Positions 8,551 to 18,109 are shown, numbered from the stretch's first letter. The stretch: DNA of 64,000 nt from an uncultured Paracoccaceae bacterium (GCA_937920555.1 CAKZTM010000006.1:1-64000); one strand, 5' to 3'. A program made the numbers and translations. The notes: generated by a model from the sequence alone, not told the origin.

Positions 8551-9798
8551 GTGGCGCAAACACAAGACCGCCTTTTTACGCCCGTACTGATCGCCGGTTG
8601 CATTATCGTTCTAGTGGGCTTTTCACTGCGCGCCTCATTCGGGGTATTCCAAATCCCCATCGCCACCGAGTTTAACTGGCCCCGCGCCGAATTCTCATTG
8701 GCCATTGCCATCCAAAACCTTGCCTGGGGCTTTGGCCAACCGATTTTTGGCGCCTTGGCGGAGCGGTTCGGCGACCGCAAAGCGATTATCGTCGGGGCCA
8801 TATGTTACGCGGCGGGGCTGGTCTTATCCTCCAGCGCGGTCACACCCGGCGCCCATCAGCTTTACGAGATTTTGGTGGGTTTTGGCATTGCAGGCACCGG
8901 ATTTGGGGTGATTTTGGCGGTTGTGGGGCGGGCGTCTTCGGACAAATACCGTTCCATGTCGCTGGGGATCGCAACCGCAGCCGGATCCGGCGGACAAGTC
9001 GTGGGCCCACCGCTTGCGGAATGGCTGTTGACCATGATGAACTGGTCAGAGGTCTTCTTGGTCTTTGCAGCCCTTATCCTGCTGGCACTTTTGGCACTGC
9101 CGTTCATGCGCACCGGCGCGGTCGCCACCAAGTCCGAGTTGGAGGAGAGCATGGGGACCATCCTGCGCAAAACCTTCCGCGACCCGTCCTACACGTTGAT
9201 CTTTCTTGGCTTTTTCTCCTGCGGGTATCAGCTTTCGTTTGTGACGGCCCATTTCCCCGCGTTCATCACCGAAGTCTGCTCACCGATTGTGGCAGGCGGG
9301 GCGCTGGCAAGTTTAGGGATCACCTCCACCTCTGCGCTGGGGGCGATTGCCATTTCCATCATTGGTTTGGCCAATATTGCAGGCACGCTGGCGGCCGGTT
9401 GGCTGGGCAACTACTTCCCCAAAAAGTACCTGTTGGCCGGGATATACACGGGCCGGACGATCATTGCTGCGTGGTTCATCCTAACCCCCATGACCCCTGC
9501 CACGGTGGTGATCTTCTCTACCTTGATGGGCTCGCTATGGCTGGCCACGGTTCCGCTGACATCAGGTCTGATCGCCCATATTTACGGGCTCAGATATATG
9601 GGCACGCTTTACGGGATCGTGTTTTTCTCGCACCAACTGGGCAGCTTTATGGGGGTTTGGCTGGGTGGCACGCTTTACGACATTTACGGCAGTTACACGG
9701 CTGTGTGGTGGGTCGGTGTCGGGGTCGGAGCATTTTCGGCCATCATCCATTTACCGATCAAAGAGGTGGCTTTGACGGCGCGGGCGCCACAGGTTTGA
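8551..9798 (+). CDS. MFS transporter, probably organic-anion type
   Basis: Inner-membrane secondary carrier with about 12 hydrophobic segments in 415 residues. The loop after segment 2 contains GALAERFGDRKAI, the MFS G-x-x-x-D-R motif. The N-terminus (FGVFQIPIATEFNWPRAEFSLA) resembles monocarboxylate/oxalate:formate-type MFS members, but the substrate is not predictable. The start is GTG at 8551 with AAGGA upstream. It is a single gene. Confidence 0.85.
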   Translation: MAQTQDRLFTPVLIAGCIIVLVGFSLRASFGVFQIPIATEFNWPRAEFSLAIAIQNLAWGFGQPIFGALAERFGDRKAIIVGAICYAAGLVLSSSAVTPGAHQLYEILVGFGIAGTGFGVILAVVGRASSDKYRSMSLGIATAAGSGGQVVGPPLAEWLLTMMNWSEVFLVFAALILLALLALPFMRTGAVATKSELEESMGTILRKTFRDPSYTLIFLGFFSCGYQLSFVTAHFPAFITEVCSPIVAGGALASLGITSTSALGAIAISIIGLANIAGTLAAGWLGNYFPKKYLLAGIYTGRTIIAAWFILTPMTPATVVIFSTLMGSLWLATVPLTSGLIAHIYGLRYMGTLYGIVFFSHQLGSFMGVWLGGTLYDIYGSYTAVWWVGVGVGAFSAIIHLPIKEVALTARAPQV

Positions 9799-9887
9799 AG
9801 AACTGAACCACACGGCCTTGAAACGGCACCTATCAGATATCACGTCTGTTCCAAGCGACGTATCCATACCGTTCAAAAGGTGGCCCC

Positions 9888-11147
9888 ATGTCCGATTATC
9901 CCGTGCACAAAGTTGTCATTGTGGGGGCCGGTTTTGGTGGTCTTTCAGCGGCCAAAGAGCTGGCAGGCGCACCGGTTGAGATCACAATCATCGATTGCCA
10001 AAACCACCATCTGTTCCAGCCGCTTCTGTATCAGGTTGCGACCTCCGCACTGACCTCCGCAGAGATCGCCGTGCCCATTCGAAGTGTGTTGCGCAATCAG
10101 GCCAATGCGACGATCTTGATGGATAAGGTGGTCGGTGTGGACCATGCGGCCCAGACGGTTCAGACCAAAGCCGGGCGGGCAATTGGCTATGACACTCTGA
10201 TTTTGGCCACCGGGGCGCAGCACAGTTATTTTGGCAATGACGCATGGGCGGCTCATGCGCCGGGGCTCAAAACTCTGGGGGACGCGTTTAACATTCGGCG
10301 CAATATCCTGAGCAGTTTTGAGCGTGCCGAATTGTTGGCTGACGATCTGAGCGCCATCGAGGCGTTGCAAACATTCGTGGTGATTGGTGGTGGTCCCACA
10401 GGGGTTGAGCTGGCCGGTGCCATTGCCGAGTTGGCCCAATCGCTGGCCCGCGATTTTCGCAATATCGACGCGACCAAAACCCGGATTATTCTGGTGGAGG
10501 GCGGGCCTGCGGTCCTGCCAAGTTTCCACAACGATCTGTCAGCGCGCGCGGCTCTCGATCTGGCGCGGCTGGGGGTGGAGTTGCGGCTCAGCACTATGGT
10601 CACAGAGATTTCCGACGGGCAGGTGACCACCGATAAGGGCGTCATTCACGCCAAAACGGTTGTATGGGCGGCGGGTGTGCAGGCCTCGCCTGCGGCAAGC
10701 TGGTTGGGGGTGCCTGCCGGACGCGCGGGCCATGTAGAGGTGGACGACACGCTCAGACCCCGCGGCTTTGAGAATGTCTATGTGATCGGCGATACCGCGC
10801 TGCGTGTCTCAGACGGCAAGCCCCTGCCCGGTATTGCACCGGTGGCCAAGCAAATGGGGATTTTCGTGGGCCGCCGGATTGCCGCACAGGCCCGTGGGCG
10901 CGCGGCCTCAGGCGGGTTTCGCTACAAAGATGCGGGGGCTTTGGCAACCATCGGGCGCAACAGTGCTGTGGCCGAGATTTTCGGGCTCCACCTCAAAGGG
11001 TTCATCGGTTGGCTTTTATGGGGCATTGCCCATGTGTATTTTCTGATCGGATTTAAGAACCGGCTCTTTGTAATGCTCAGTTGGATGTGGTCTTACCTGA
11101 CTTGGCAAAAGGGGGTGCGGCTGATTATCCGCCATCCGCCCGGCTAA
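9888..11147 (+). CDS. ndh: Type II NADH dehydrogenase (NDH-2)
   Basis: Single-subunit, non-proton-pumping NADH:quinone oxidoreductase on the cytoplasmic face of the membrane. It has two Rossmann motifs: FAD-binding GAGFGG at residues 13-18 and NADH-binding GGGPTG at 167-172. The C-terminal 60 residues contain amphipathic/hydrophobic segments (FIGWLLWGIAHVYFLIGF) expected for membrane attachment. Length (419 aa) is normal. NDH-2 is the best fit; a related FAD-dependent quinone reductase is the alternative. Confidence 0.88.
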   Translation: MSDYPVHKVVIVGAGFGGLSAAKELAGAPVEITIIDCQNHHLFQPLLYQVATSALTSAEIAVPIRSVLRNQANATILMDKVVGVDHAAQTVQTKAGRAIGYDTLILATGAQHSYFGNDAWAAHAPGLKTLGDAFNIRRNILSSFERAELLADDLSAIEALQTFVVIGGGPTGVELAGAIAELAQSLARDFRNIDATKTRIILVEGGPAVLPSFHNDLSARAALDLARLGVELRLSTMVTEISDGQVTTDKGVIHAKTVVWAAGVQASPAASWLGVPAGRAGHVEVDDTLRPRGFENVYVIGDTALRVSDGKPLPGIAPVAKQMGIFVGRRIAAQARGRAASGGFRYKDAGALATIGRNSAVAEIFGLHLKGFIGWLLWGIAHVYFLIGFKNRLFVMLSWMWSYLTWQKGVRLIIRHPPG

Positions 11148-11276
11148 GCGACGTCATCTTTTCGCACCACTTTTGTGCAGTGCAAAAAATACCATCTTGA
11201 GCCGCGTGTAAAAATCAGTATGACACCGCCAAACGCCGCGCGCGTCACTCAACATCTTTATTTGTGGACACAGCTC

Positions 11277-12197
11277 ATGCCGACACTCGTTTTTGGTCAT
11301 AAATCTCCTGATACTGACAGCACAGGCTCGCCGCTGATCTGGGCTTGGTATCTCTCCGAGATCCGCGGCACCCCCGCTGAGGCGCGCCTGTTGGGCACGC
11401 CCAACACCGAAGCTGCTTTCGTGTGCAAACGTTGGGGCTTTGCGGAACCTGCGATTATTGCCGACGTAAGTGCAGACGACACGGTCGTCATCGTGGACAC
11501 GAATAATCCCGCCGAACTGCCGCCCTCGATCAATGACGCAAATGTGGTTCAGATCATCGACCACCACAAGCTGACCGGTGGTTTGGAAACCGCAGGGCCA
11601 ATTGACATCACCATCAAGCCTTTGGCCTGCACCGCCACGATCATGCATAACCTGATGGGCGAGAATGCCGCCAAAATGCCCGAGGGCATTAAGGGTCTGA
11701 TGCTGTCTTGCATCTTGTCGGACACGCTTGAGTTCCGCTCGCCCACAACAACCGATCAGGACCGCCAATTGGCCGAAAGTCTGGCAGCGGATCTTGGCTT
11801 GGACATCCCGTCTTACGCAGCGGAGCTGTTCGAGGCGAAATCAGATGTCTCCGCATTCTCGGATGCTGAGCTGATCCGCATGGACAGCAAGGAATACGAG
11901 GTTGGCGGCAAGAAATTCCGCGTCTCGGTTCTGGAGACGACAGCGCCCAAAATCGTGCTGGACCGTCAGGCTTCTATCATGGCGTCCATGCCCGCAGTGG
12001 CCGCCGAAGACGGTGTTGATGAAGTGCTGCTGTTCGTGGTCGACATTCTGGCCGAACAAGCCACACTTCTTGTGCCCAATGATCTGGTGAAAACCGTGGC
12101 AGAGAAAAGCTTTGATGCAAATGTCTCAGGCGACAGCGTCGTGCTGCCGGGCATTATGAGCCGTAAAAAGCAAATCATCCCGAACCTGAAACTGTAA
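11277..12197 (+). CDS. ppaC: Manganese-dependent inorganic pyrophosphatase (family II, DHH)
   Basis: Hydrolyses pyrophosphate, using Mn2+ or Co2+. It shows the family II N-terminal motif GHKSPDTDS (7-15), the VDTNN segment with Asp74, and DHH at 95-97, plus the C-terminal DHHA2-type domain (SRKKQIIPNL near the end). The ATG at 11277 (MPTLVFGHK) is chosen because the motif must lie at the N-terminus; the frame is open about 100 nt further upstream. 306 aa is the normal length. Confidence 0.94.
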   Translation: MPTLVFGHKSPDTDSTGSPLIWAWYLSEIRGTPAEARLLGTPNTEAAFVCKRWGFAEPAIIADVSADDTVVIVDTNNPAELPPSINDANVVQIIDHHKLTGGLETAGPIDITIKPLACTATIMHNLMGENAAKMPEGIKGLMLSCILSDTLEFRSPTTTDQDRQLAESLAADLGLDIPSYAAELFEAKSDVSAFSDAELIRMDSKEYEVGGKKFRVSVLETTAPKIVLDRQASIMASMPAVAAEDGVDEVLLFVVDILAEQATLLVPNDLVKTVAEKSFDANVSGDSVVLPGIMSRKKQIIPNLKL

Positions 12198-12209
12198 GCC
12201 AAACACTCC

Positions 12210-12250
12210 GCGTTTCGCCGCCCCGCTTACATAAGCCACCGGCGAAACGC
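12210..12250. terminator. Inverted repeat between convergent ppaC and TRAP permease genes
   Basis: 11-bp perfect arms GCGTTTCGCCG / CGGCGAAACGC separated by 19 nt. It lies where transcripts from both sides should end. There is no T-run, so it may act as an RNA-stabilising or bidirectional termination structure. Confidence 0.5.
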
Positions 12251-12381
12251 ATCTATGGATTGGGGCACCGCCCCCGCCCTTTCAATGTTCCATAAATATC
12301 CAAATGCAGACCAAAGGTCTGCCGGCTCCGAAGCACGCAAGGTGCTGACGGAGACGACCCCCTCAAGCCCGGCCCGGCTTT

Positions 12382-13758
12382 CTAATTGGTAATGATCTCC
12401 GGCCCCATAAAGTAGGTCGGCAAGAAGGTCGAAAGTGCCGGGATATACGTGACCATAATCAAAAAGATGAACAAAATCCCCAAAAACGGCAGAGCCGCTT
12501 TGACAACCCGCATCATCGACATACCCGCAACCCCTGAGGTCACAAAGAGGTTCAGGCCAACCGGCGGCGTGATCATCCCGATCTCCATATTGACCACCAT
12601 GATGATGCCAAGATGGATAGGGTCGATGCCCAGCTGAATGGCGATAGGAAACACCAAAGGGGCCACAATCACGATCAAGCCCGACGGCTCCATAAACTGG
12701 CCACCAATCAGCAAGATCACATTCACAATCACCAAAAACATCACCGCCCCAAACCCTGCATCCAACATGGATTTCGCAATCGCTTGCGGGATTTGCTCGT
12801 CGGTCAGAACATGTTTGAGGATCAGCGCATTGGCGATGATAAACAGCAGCGTCACCGTCAGCTTGCCCGCCTCAAACAGCGTATCACGGGTATCCTTGTG
12901 CCAAAGGGCCGTCACAATCGCATGTGGTTTTTCCATCAGCGTGATATTGCGCTGGCCCTCTTTTGTGGCCAGCGGCCCCATGTCTTTGTAGACATATGTG
13001 GCAATCAGATAGGCATAGACGGCCGCCACGGCTGCGGCCTCGGTCGGGGTGAAGATACCGCCGTAAATGCCGCCCAAAATGATCACGATCAGGAAAAGCC
13101 CCCATGCCGCGTCTATCGCGGCTGACAAAATCTCGTCAAAGCCTTTCCATTCGCCCTTGGGCAGGTTCTTGATTTTCGCCACCACATAAATGCCGATCAT
13201 CAGCATCAGGCCCGCAACCAGCCCCGGAATGACACCTGCCAGAAACATCCGGCCCACAGACACATCCGTGGCCGATGCATAAACCACCATCACGATCGAG
13301 GGCGGGATCAAGATACCAAGCGTTCCTGCGTTACAGATCACGCCGGCGGCAAAATCCTTGGTATAGCCCTGCTGCACCATGCCGGTGATCACGATGGAGC
13401 CGATGGCCACAACCGTCGCGGGCGAGGAGCCGGACAAGGCCGCAAACATCATACAGGCAAACACGCCCGCAATCGCCAGACCGCCGGTCAGATGCCCGAC
13501 ACAGGCCACGGAAAAGCGGATAATCCGTTTGGCCACGCCGCCTGTGGACATGAAGGATGAGGCAAGAACGAAAAACGGGATCGCCAAAAGGGTGAAATGC
13601 CCCGCCATGGCTTGAAACAGGGTTTGCGCCACAGAGGCCAGCGAGCTGTCGCTGAGCACCAGCAAAAACACCATCGAGGACAGGCCAAGTGCGACCGCAA
13701 TGGGCATGCCGATCAACAAAAGCGAGATCACCATGGCAAAGAGAACGACAACTTCCAT
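12382..13758 (-). CDS. dctM: TRAP transporter large permease subunit (DctM type)
   Basis: Forms the transport channel of a Na+-driven TRAP importer with DctQ and the binding protein. It has about 12-14 hydrophobic segments in 458 residues, with typical stretches such as GVFACMMFAALSGSSPATVVAIGSI and the C-terminal INMEIGMITPPVGLN-type motif (here VNMEIGMITPPVGLN). It is slightly longer than usual because of a hydrophilic insertion after residue 245 (about TYVYKDMGPLATKEGQRN to the next helix). It lies 4 nt downstream of dctQ. Confidence 0.93.
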   Translation of the reverse strand: MEVVVLFAMVISLLLIGMPIAVALGLSSMVFLLVLSDSSLASVAQTLFQAMAGHFTLLAIPFFVLASSFMSTGGVAKRIIRFSVACVGHLTGGLAIAGVFACMMFAALSGSSPATVVAIGSIVITGMVQQGYTKDFAAGVICNAGTLGILIPPSIVMVVYASATDVSVGRMFLAGVIPGLVAGLMLMIGIYVVAKIKNLPKGEWKGFDEILSAAIDAAWGLFLIVIILGGIYGGIFTPTEAAAVAAVYAYLIATYVYKDMGPLATKEGQRNITLMEKPHAIVTALWHKDTRDTLFEAGKLTVTLLFIIANALILKHVLTDEQIPQAIAKSMLDAGFGAVMFLVIVNVILLIGGQFMEPSGLIVIVAPLVFPIAIQLGIDPIHLGIIMVVNMEIGMITPPVGLNLFVTSGVAGMSMMRVVKAALPFLGILFIFLIMVTYIPALSTFLPTYFMGPEIITN

Positions 13759-13762
13759 TGGA

Positions 13763-14443
13763 TCAATCCCTCACTGCGCGGCTGGAGGCCTCTTCGACAG
13801 CCTCCTCAGCCTCATGGGAGGCAATCACATTGCTAATCTCACCGCGCCACAGTTTGACGGCAGCTTGAAGAAAACGAAACAGCAACAGCGACATGGAAAT
13901 CGGCATAATCACATAGGGGATGGCGCGGGGAATTTTCTCGTACCGGTCACCGTCATTGATGACATTGCCGAACCATTGCAACCACTCGGGCATGACGATG
14001 TCATTAACCTCGTACCAGCCTTGCGAGCGCACATCCGCAAACCCGGTTGGAAACCATTTGCCGCTGGTGGGATTGAGCCCGGCAAACGGCGCCCAATAGT
14101 CCCACGAGCCTTTGGTGAGCAGGAACGCGTAGATGATGCAACCGGCAACCGCAGTCAGGCTCATGGCGCGGGCCACAGGCGGGCTGACCACGTTGAGAAG
14201 CGCATCAACGCCCAAATGGGCACCGACTTTGACAGCGTAGCTGGCCCCCAAAAGAACCAGCCATGCAAACAAAAACACGGTCGCTTCCAAAGCCCAAAGA
14301 AGATTGGAGGAAAAGCCGTAGCGGACCACCACATTGGCAAACTGGATCACGGTCATCAGGCCAAGGATCAGCGCAATCAAATTCTCTTCGAGCGTGTTCA
14401 CAAACTCGCCCATAGGCGTTTTGGCTTCAAAACGTCCGCTCAT
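13763..14443 (-). CDS. dctQ: TRAP transporter small permease subunit (DctQ type)
   Basis: Four-helix membrane subunit that pairs with DctM. The family signature is visible near the first and second helices (ENLIALILGLMTVIQFANVVVRY; LLWALEATVFLFAWLVLLGASYAV). At 226 aa it is longer than a minimal DctQ (about 160-180) because of an extra loop of about 60 residues between helices 3 and 4, rich in W, G and P and predicted periplasmic or cytoplasmic. It is co-transcribed with dctM. Confidence 0.9.
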   Translation of the reverse strand: MSGRFEAKTPMGEFVNTLEENLIALILGLMTVIQFANVVVRYGFSSNLLWALEATVFLFAWLVLLGASYAVKVGAHLGVDALLNVVSPPVARAMSLTAVAGCIIYAFLLTKGSWDYWAPFAGLNPTSGKWFPTGFADVRSQGWYEVNDIVMPEWLQWFGNVINDGDRYEKIPRAIPYVIMPISMSLLLFRFLQAAVKLWRGEISNVIASHEAEEAVEEASSRAVRD

Positions 14444-14479
14444 CGGTCCACCCTAGCGTTTGTTGTTTTTGTAGTTCGG

Positions 14480-14506
14480 GGGCGGCCCCTTTTGCCGGGA
14501 CCGCCC
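14480..14506 (-). terminator. GC-rich hairpin between dctP and dctQ
   Basis: Read on the minus strand: GGGCGG-T-CCC, a loop, then GGG-G-CCGCCC. There is no T-run. A hairpin just after the binding-protein gene commonly stabilises that part of the mRNA or attenuates read-through, so that more binding protein than permease is made. A similar structure follows the ABC binding-protein gene at 45024. Confidence 0.55.
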
Positions 14507-14523
14507 GTCTTTGGAACGCGGCT

Positions 14524-15528
14524 TTAGCTGCCTGCGTTGATCTCTTGGGCAGCGGCAATATTGTCCGCACCCACATCCGCTTCGAACTTGGCCCAAACCG
14601 GCTTCATGGCATCAACCCATGCCTGACGCTGCTCTGGTGTCAGCTGGCGCACTTCGCCACCGGCGGCAATGATCGCCTCTTTCGCGGTCTCGTTGACTTT
14701 GAAGGACTCCGAGTTGCGCGTCATGGTCACTTCTTTGACGATGGTCAGGAACTGGTCGCGCACATCCTCAGGCAGGCTGTCGAGCCAGTCTGACGAGGTC
14801 ACGACAAGATAGTCGATGATGCCGTGATTGGTCTCGGTGGTGCCGTCCTGAACCTCGAAGAACTTCTGGCCGTAAACGTTGGACCATGTGTTCTCCTGGC
14901 CGTCCACAACACCGGTTTGAAGGGCACCGTAGACTTCCGAGAACGCCATTTTCTGCGGGCTTCCACCAATCGCCTCCATCTGTGCCACAAGCACGTCAGA
15001 GGGCTGCACGCGGAATTTCAGGCCAGCGGCATCCGTTGGCAGCAAAAGCGGCTTGGAGGCGGACATTTGCTTCATGCCATTGTGCCAAAACGCCAAACCC
15101 TGAAGGCCGCGCTTTTGCATACTGTCGAGCATGGCCTGACCGGTTTCAGAGTTCTGGAACGTGTCCACCGCCTCGATGTTTTTGAACATGAACGGCAGAT
15201 CGAAAATGCGGAACTGCTTGGTAAATGTCTCAAACTTCGACAAGGATGGCGCGGCCAGTTGCACGTCGCCTTGCAGCATGGCCTCTAGCACCTGATCGTC
15301 ATTGTAGAGCGACGAGTTCGGGAACACTTCGAGGCAGGCTTTGCCGTTCATCTCATCGTTCACGCGCTGCTCAAGAAGCGAGGCGGCGATGCCTTTGGGA
15401 TGCTTGTCGGTGTTGGTCACATGCGCGAATTTGATGAGGATCTCACCGTCGTCGCAGGCCGCCATAGCCGCAGTGGCTGTGGTCATGGAAAGTGCGGCAA
15501 TGGTTGCCACTTTTGTCAGGAATTTCAT
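14524..15528 (-). CDS. dctP: TRAP transporter substrate-binding protein (DctP type)
   Basis: Periplasmic receptor of the TRAP system. A Sec signal peptide is clear (MKFLTKVATIAALSMTTATAAMA, cleavage after AMA about residue 23), followed by IKFAHVTNTDKHPKG, the usual DctP N-terminal pattern. GLKFRVQPSDV and AFSEVYGALQTGVVDGQENTWSN match the conserved carboxylate-binding region with its Arg. The ATG at 15528 has GGGAGAG upstream; the frame extends 27 codons further. Genes for sugar-acid enzymes upstream suggest a sugar acid or dicarboxylate ligand (inference). Confidence 0.94.
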   Translation of the reverse strand: MKFLTKVATIAALSMTTATAAMAACDDGEILIKFAHVTNTDKHPKGIAASLLEQRVNDEMNGKACLEVFPNSSLYNDDQVLEAMLQGDVQLAAPSLSKFETFTKQFRIFDLPFMFKNIEAVDTFQNSETGQAMLDSMQKRGLQGLAFWHNGMKQMSASKPLLLPTDAAGLKFRVQPSDVLVAQMEAIGGSPQKMAFSEVYGALQTGVVDGQENTWSNVYGQKFFEVQDGTTETNHGIIDYLVVTSSDWLDSLPEDVRDQFLTIVKEVTMTRNSESFKVNETAKEAIIAAGGEVRQLTPEQRQAWVDAMKPVWAKFEADVGADNIAAAQEINAGS

Positions 15529-15701
15529 GTTTGCTCTCCCTAGCAAAGTTTTGCTTCGTTTTTGAAGCTTGGAGCGATTACACGCGGCTCTGCGCCCGGT
15601 GGGAAGCAATTTTCGCGGGTCAAACAGATTTCGAAAAAATCACATGTATATCAGGATGTTACCGTCAACCACGGCAAAAATCGCCCGACTTCCATGCGCG
15701 G

Positions 15702-15722
15702 ATTTGTGCGACAATCCGCACA
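15702..15722 (-). promoter_or_regulatory. Nested palindromes upstream of dctP, candidate response-regulator site
   Basis: Two overlapping dyads: GCGGATT-N8-AATCCGC (about 15698-15719) and TGTGCG-N6-CGCACA (15705-15722). They lie about 180 bp upstream of the dctP start and just after the regulator gene. No sigma-54 promoter (TGGCAC-N5-TTGC) is seen in this gap, which fits the missing AAA+ domain in the regulator. Confidence 0.45.
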
Positions 15723-15760
15723 GATAGGCTGATTCGTCTTGGCCGATCTGCGCGTAAAAT

Positions 15761-16384
15761 TCAGTCCGACTTCTCGGGCTTTCGAAATCCCGCCGGATCA
15801 ATCTGGTGGCGTTTGAGTTTATCGTAAAGCGTCTTGCGCGGCAGTTTCAGCGCCTCAGCGACCGCACTCACATGGCCCAGATGGTCGCGCAAGGATGCCT
15901 CGATCAAGATCTTCTCAACGGTGACCAGCTGCACGCTCAGCCCGTCATCCGCCGCAATCTCGCGGGCCTGCGCAATCGCCCCCCGCTCTACGGTCAGACG
16001 GCGGTTTTCCAGCACCAGTTTGCGTTTGTCCCATGCTCTGGAGATTGCATCGATCAGTTGTTTCGGCGGGCAGGGTTTTTCCAGAAAATCATAAGCACCT
16101 GCGGACATGGCCCGCACCGCCATGGGAATATCGCCCTCGCCGGTCAGCACGATCACCGGCAGGTCCGCATCGATGCCAAGCGTGCGCTCCAAAAGATCAA
16201 ACCCGTCCTTGCCCGGCATGCGAACATCCGTGACCACCACCCCGGCAAAAGCGGGCGAGATATGGTCCGTGGCCTCTATGAACGACTTGCACAAGGTCAC
16301 ATGGAACCCGGCCAAATCCAAAGACTGGCCCAAAGCCTCGCGCACATCGCGGTCATCATCCACAAATACAACACGCGCCGTCAT
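15761..16384 (-). CDS. DctD-like response regulator lacking the sigma-54 AAA+ domain
   Basis: Two-component regulator, partner of the kinase encoded just upstream (ATGA overlap). The receiver domain covers residues 1-120 with phospho-acceptor Asp53 (VVVTDVRMPG). A 40-residue linker is followed by a C-terminal Fis-type HTH (VSAVAEALKLPRKTLYDKLKRH, about residues 172-195). Both ends look like DctD, but the central sigma-54-interacting ATPase of about 240 residues is absent, with no frame disruption. The remaining layout resembles ActR/RegA regulators. It probably controls the TRAP genes through the dyads upstream of dctP. Confidence 0.88.
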   Translation of the reverse strand: MTARVVFVDDDRDVREALGQSLDLAGFHVTLCKSFIEATDHISPAFAGVVVTDVRMPGKDGFDLLERTLGIDADLPVIVLTGEGDIPMAVRAMSAGAYDFLEKPCPPKQLIDAISRAWDKRKLVLENRRLTVERGAIAQAREIAADDGLSVQLVTVEKILIEASLRDHLGHVSAVAEALKLPRKTLYDKLKRHQIDPAGFRKPEKSD

Positions 16385-18108
16385 GATAGCGGCCCTCCCT
16401 CTTCCGGTCTGCTCAGATCAATGGTGAACAAAGCGCCCCCGTCCGGGTGATTGTCACCGTGTATCTGCCCGCCAAAGCTTTGCACGATGCCGTATGAAAT
16501 CGACAGGCCCAGCCCCAGCCCCTCGCCAACGGTCTTGGTGGTGTAAAACGGGTCAAATATCCGCTTGGGGTTGGCCAGTCCGGGGCCGTAGTCGCGCACC
16601 GTCAGGCGCACCTGCCCGCCGCGCTCTTGCAACGAGAGATCAATGCGTTTGTCGTGCTGCCCGTCCATGGCGTCCACCGCATTGGACAGCAGATTGACGA
16701 TGACCTGTTGCAACCGCACCTTGCCGCCGCGCACGATCACAGGCCGGGTGTCGCCGCGCACAGTCACTTTGGTGCCGGTCGCGTCCAGTTTGCCGTGAAC
16801 AATCCCAAGCGCATCTTGGAGCACTTCGCACAAATCCACGTCCGAGATTTCCTCCGCCTCGTTACGGGCAAAGCTGCGCAGATTGCGAATGATCCGGCCC
16901 ATGCGTTCGGCCAGCTTCGAGATTTTCGAGACATTGCCCTGCACCTGTCCAATCTCACCGCGGTCCAGCAGGATATCGGCATTATCCGCCAGCGATTGAA
17001 TGGCCGCGAGCGGTTGGTTCAGCTCATGCGAAATACCCGCCGACATCTCGCCCAGCGCGGTCAGCTTGCCGGCTTGCACCAATTGAGCTTGCACTTGGTT
17101 CAGAGCGGCCGTGCGCTCCTCAACCTTGTCCTCCAGCTGATTTCTGGCCCGCTCCTCGATCTTGAGCTGGGTGGCATAGGCCGCGCGCCGTTGCATGGCA
17201 AACCCCGCAATCGCCCAGATCAGCCCGCCCAACGCACTGGCAAGACCGCCCAGGATCAGCGCCTGAGTGGGGGCCGCGTCGGTGTTGATCAAAATATGCG
17301 CGTTCATATCCAGCGTCGGCACCGGCGAGGTCAAAAACAGCCCCTCAAACGGGAAATCCTGCAACTGCAAACCGCGCCACAGCTCAAACCCGGCGGACTG
17401 GGCTTTGGTGAATTCCGGCAAAGGGGCAATCACCCGGTTGGAATACCGGGCCGGGTCGGCAATGGGCACCTCGTTCATCTTGCGCAGCACCAGCGAGGGC
17501 CGGTTTGACAGAAAGATCACCCCGTTTTGGTCGCTGAAAAACAAGTTGGGCTGATCGCCGCGCCATTGCCCCTCGATCCGGTCAAGGTCAACTTTGACGG
17601 TGATGACGCCTGCAATTTGGCGGTCCGGTCCGAGGATCGGGTGGGCAAAGTAAAACCCGCGTTGATCCGACACCCGCCCAACCGCGTGGTAATATCCCAA
17701 CCCCCCGTCCATGGCCCGTTGGAAATAGGGTCGCCACGCGTAATTCTGCCCCACAAAGCTGCGGTCAAGGTTCCAGTTGGACGCGGCAATCGTGAGGCCT
17801 GTGCGGTCCATCACATAGATATCGGAGGCGCCCGACGTATCGGCAATGCGTTGCAAAAAGCTGTTGCCCGGCGCGATGCTGCCCGGGTCTTGCAGGATCG
17901 ATTGTACCGCAGGATCACCGGCCAAAACCGACGGCAGGTAGCGGTAGCGCTCCAATTGCAGGGTCAGGCGTTCGGACACAAGGGTCAGCGCCGCCTCTCC
18001 GCGCTCGGCGATTTGGGTCAGTGTGACCCGGTAGCCCACCCAATATCCGCCCGCAAACAAGAGCGACATGGACGCAATTACAAATCCAAGGAGCCAGACG
18101 GGACGCAT
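16381..18108 (-). CDS. dctB: Sensor histidine kinase, DctB type
   Basis: Membrane kinase that senses the transported substrate. It has TM1 at about 6-25, a large periplasmic dCache-like sensor (about 30-280, with WRPYFQRAMDGGLGYY typical of DctB), TM2 at about 283-304, a short coiled coil, HisKA with His361 in GISHELNQPLAAI, and HATPase with the N, G1 and G2 boxes (NLLSNAVDAM; DYGPGL; GEGLGLGLSI). The 575 aa length is normal. It overlaps the downstream regulator by 4 nt and follows the DegT gene by 1 nt. Confidence 0.93.
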   Translation of the reverse strand: MRPVWLLGFVIASMSLLFAGGYWVGYRVTLTQIAERGEAALTLVSERLTLQLERYRYLPSVLAGDPAVQSILQDPGSIAPGNSFLQRIADTSGASDIYVMDRTGLTIAASNWNLDRSFVGQNYAWRPYFQRAMDGGLGYYHAVGRVSDQRGFYFAHPILGPDRQIAGVITVKVDLDRIEGQWRGDQPNLFFSDQNGVIFLSNRPSLVLRKMNEVPIADPARYSNRVIAPLPEFTKAQSAGFELWRGLQLQDFPFEGLFLTSPVPTLDMNAHILINTDAAPTQALILGGLASALGGLIWAIAGFAMQRRAAYATQLKIEERARNQLEDKVEERTAALNQVQAQLVQAGKLTALGEMSAGISHELNQPLAAIQSLADNADILLDRGEIGQVQGNVSKISKLAERMGRIIRNLRSFARNEAEEISDVDLCEVLQDALGIVHGKLDATGTKVTVRGDTRPVIVRGGKVRLQQVIVNLLSNAVDAMDGQHDKRIDLSLQERGGQVRLTVRDYGPGLANPKRIFDPFYTTKTVGEGLGLGLSISYGIVQSFGGQIHGDNHPDGGALFTIDLSRPEEGGPLS

Positions 18109-18109
18109 T

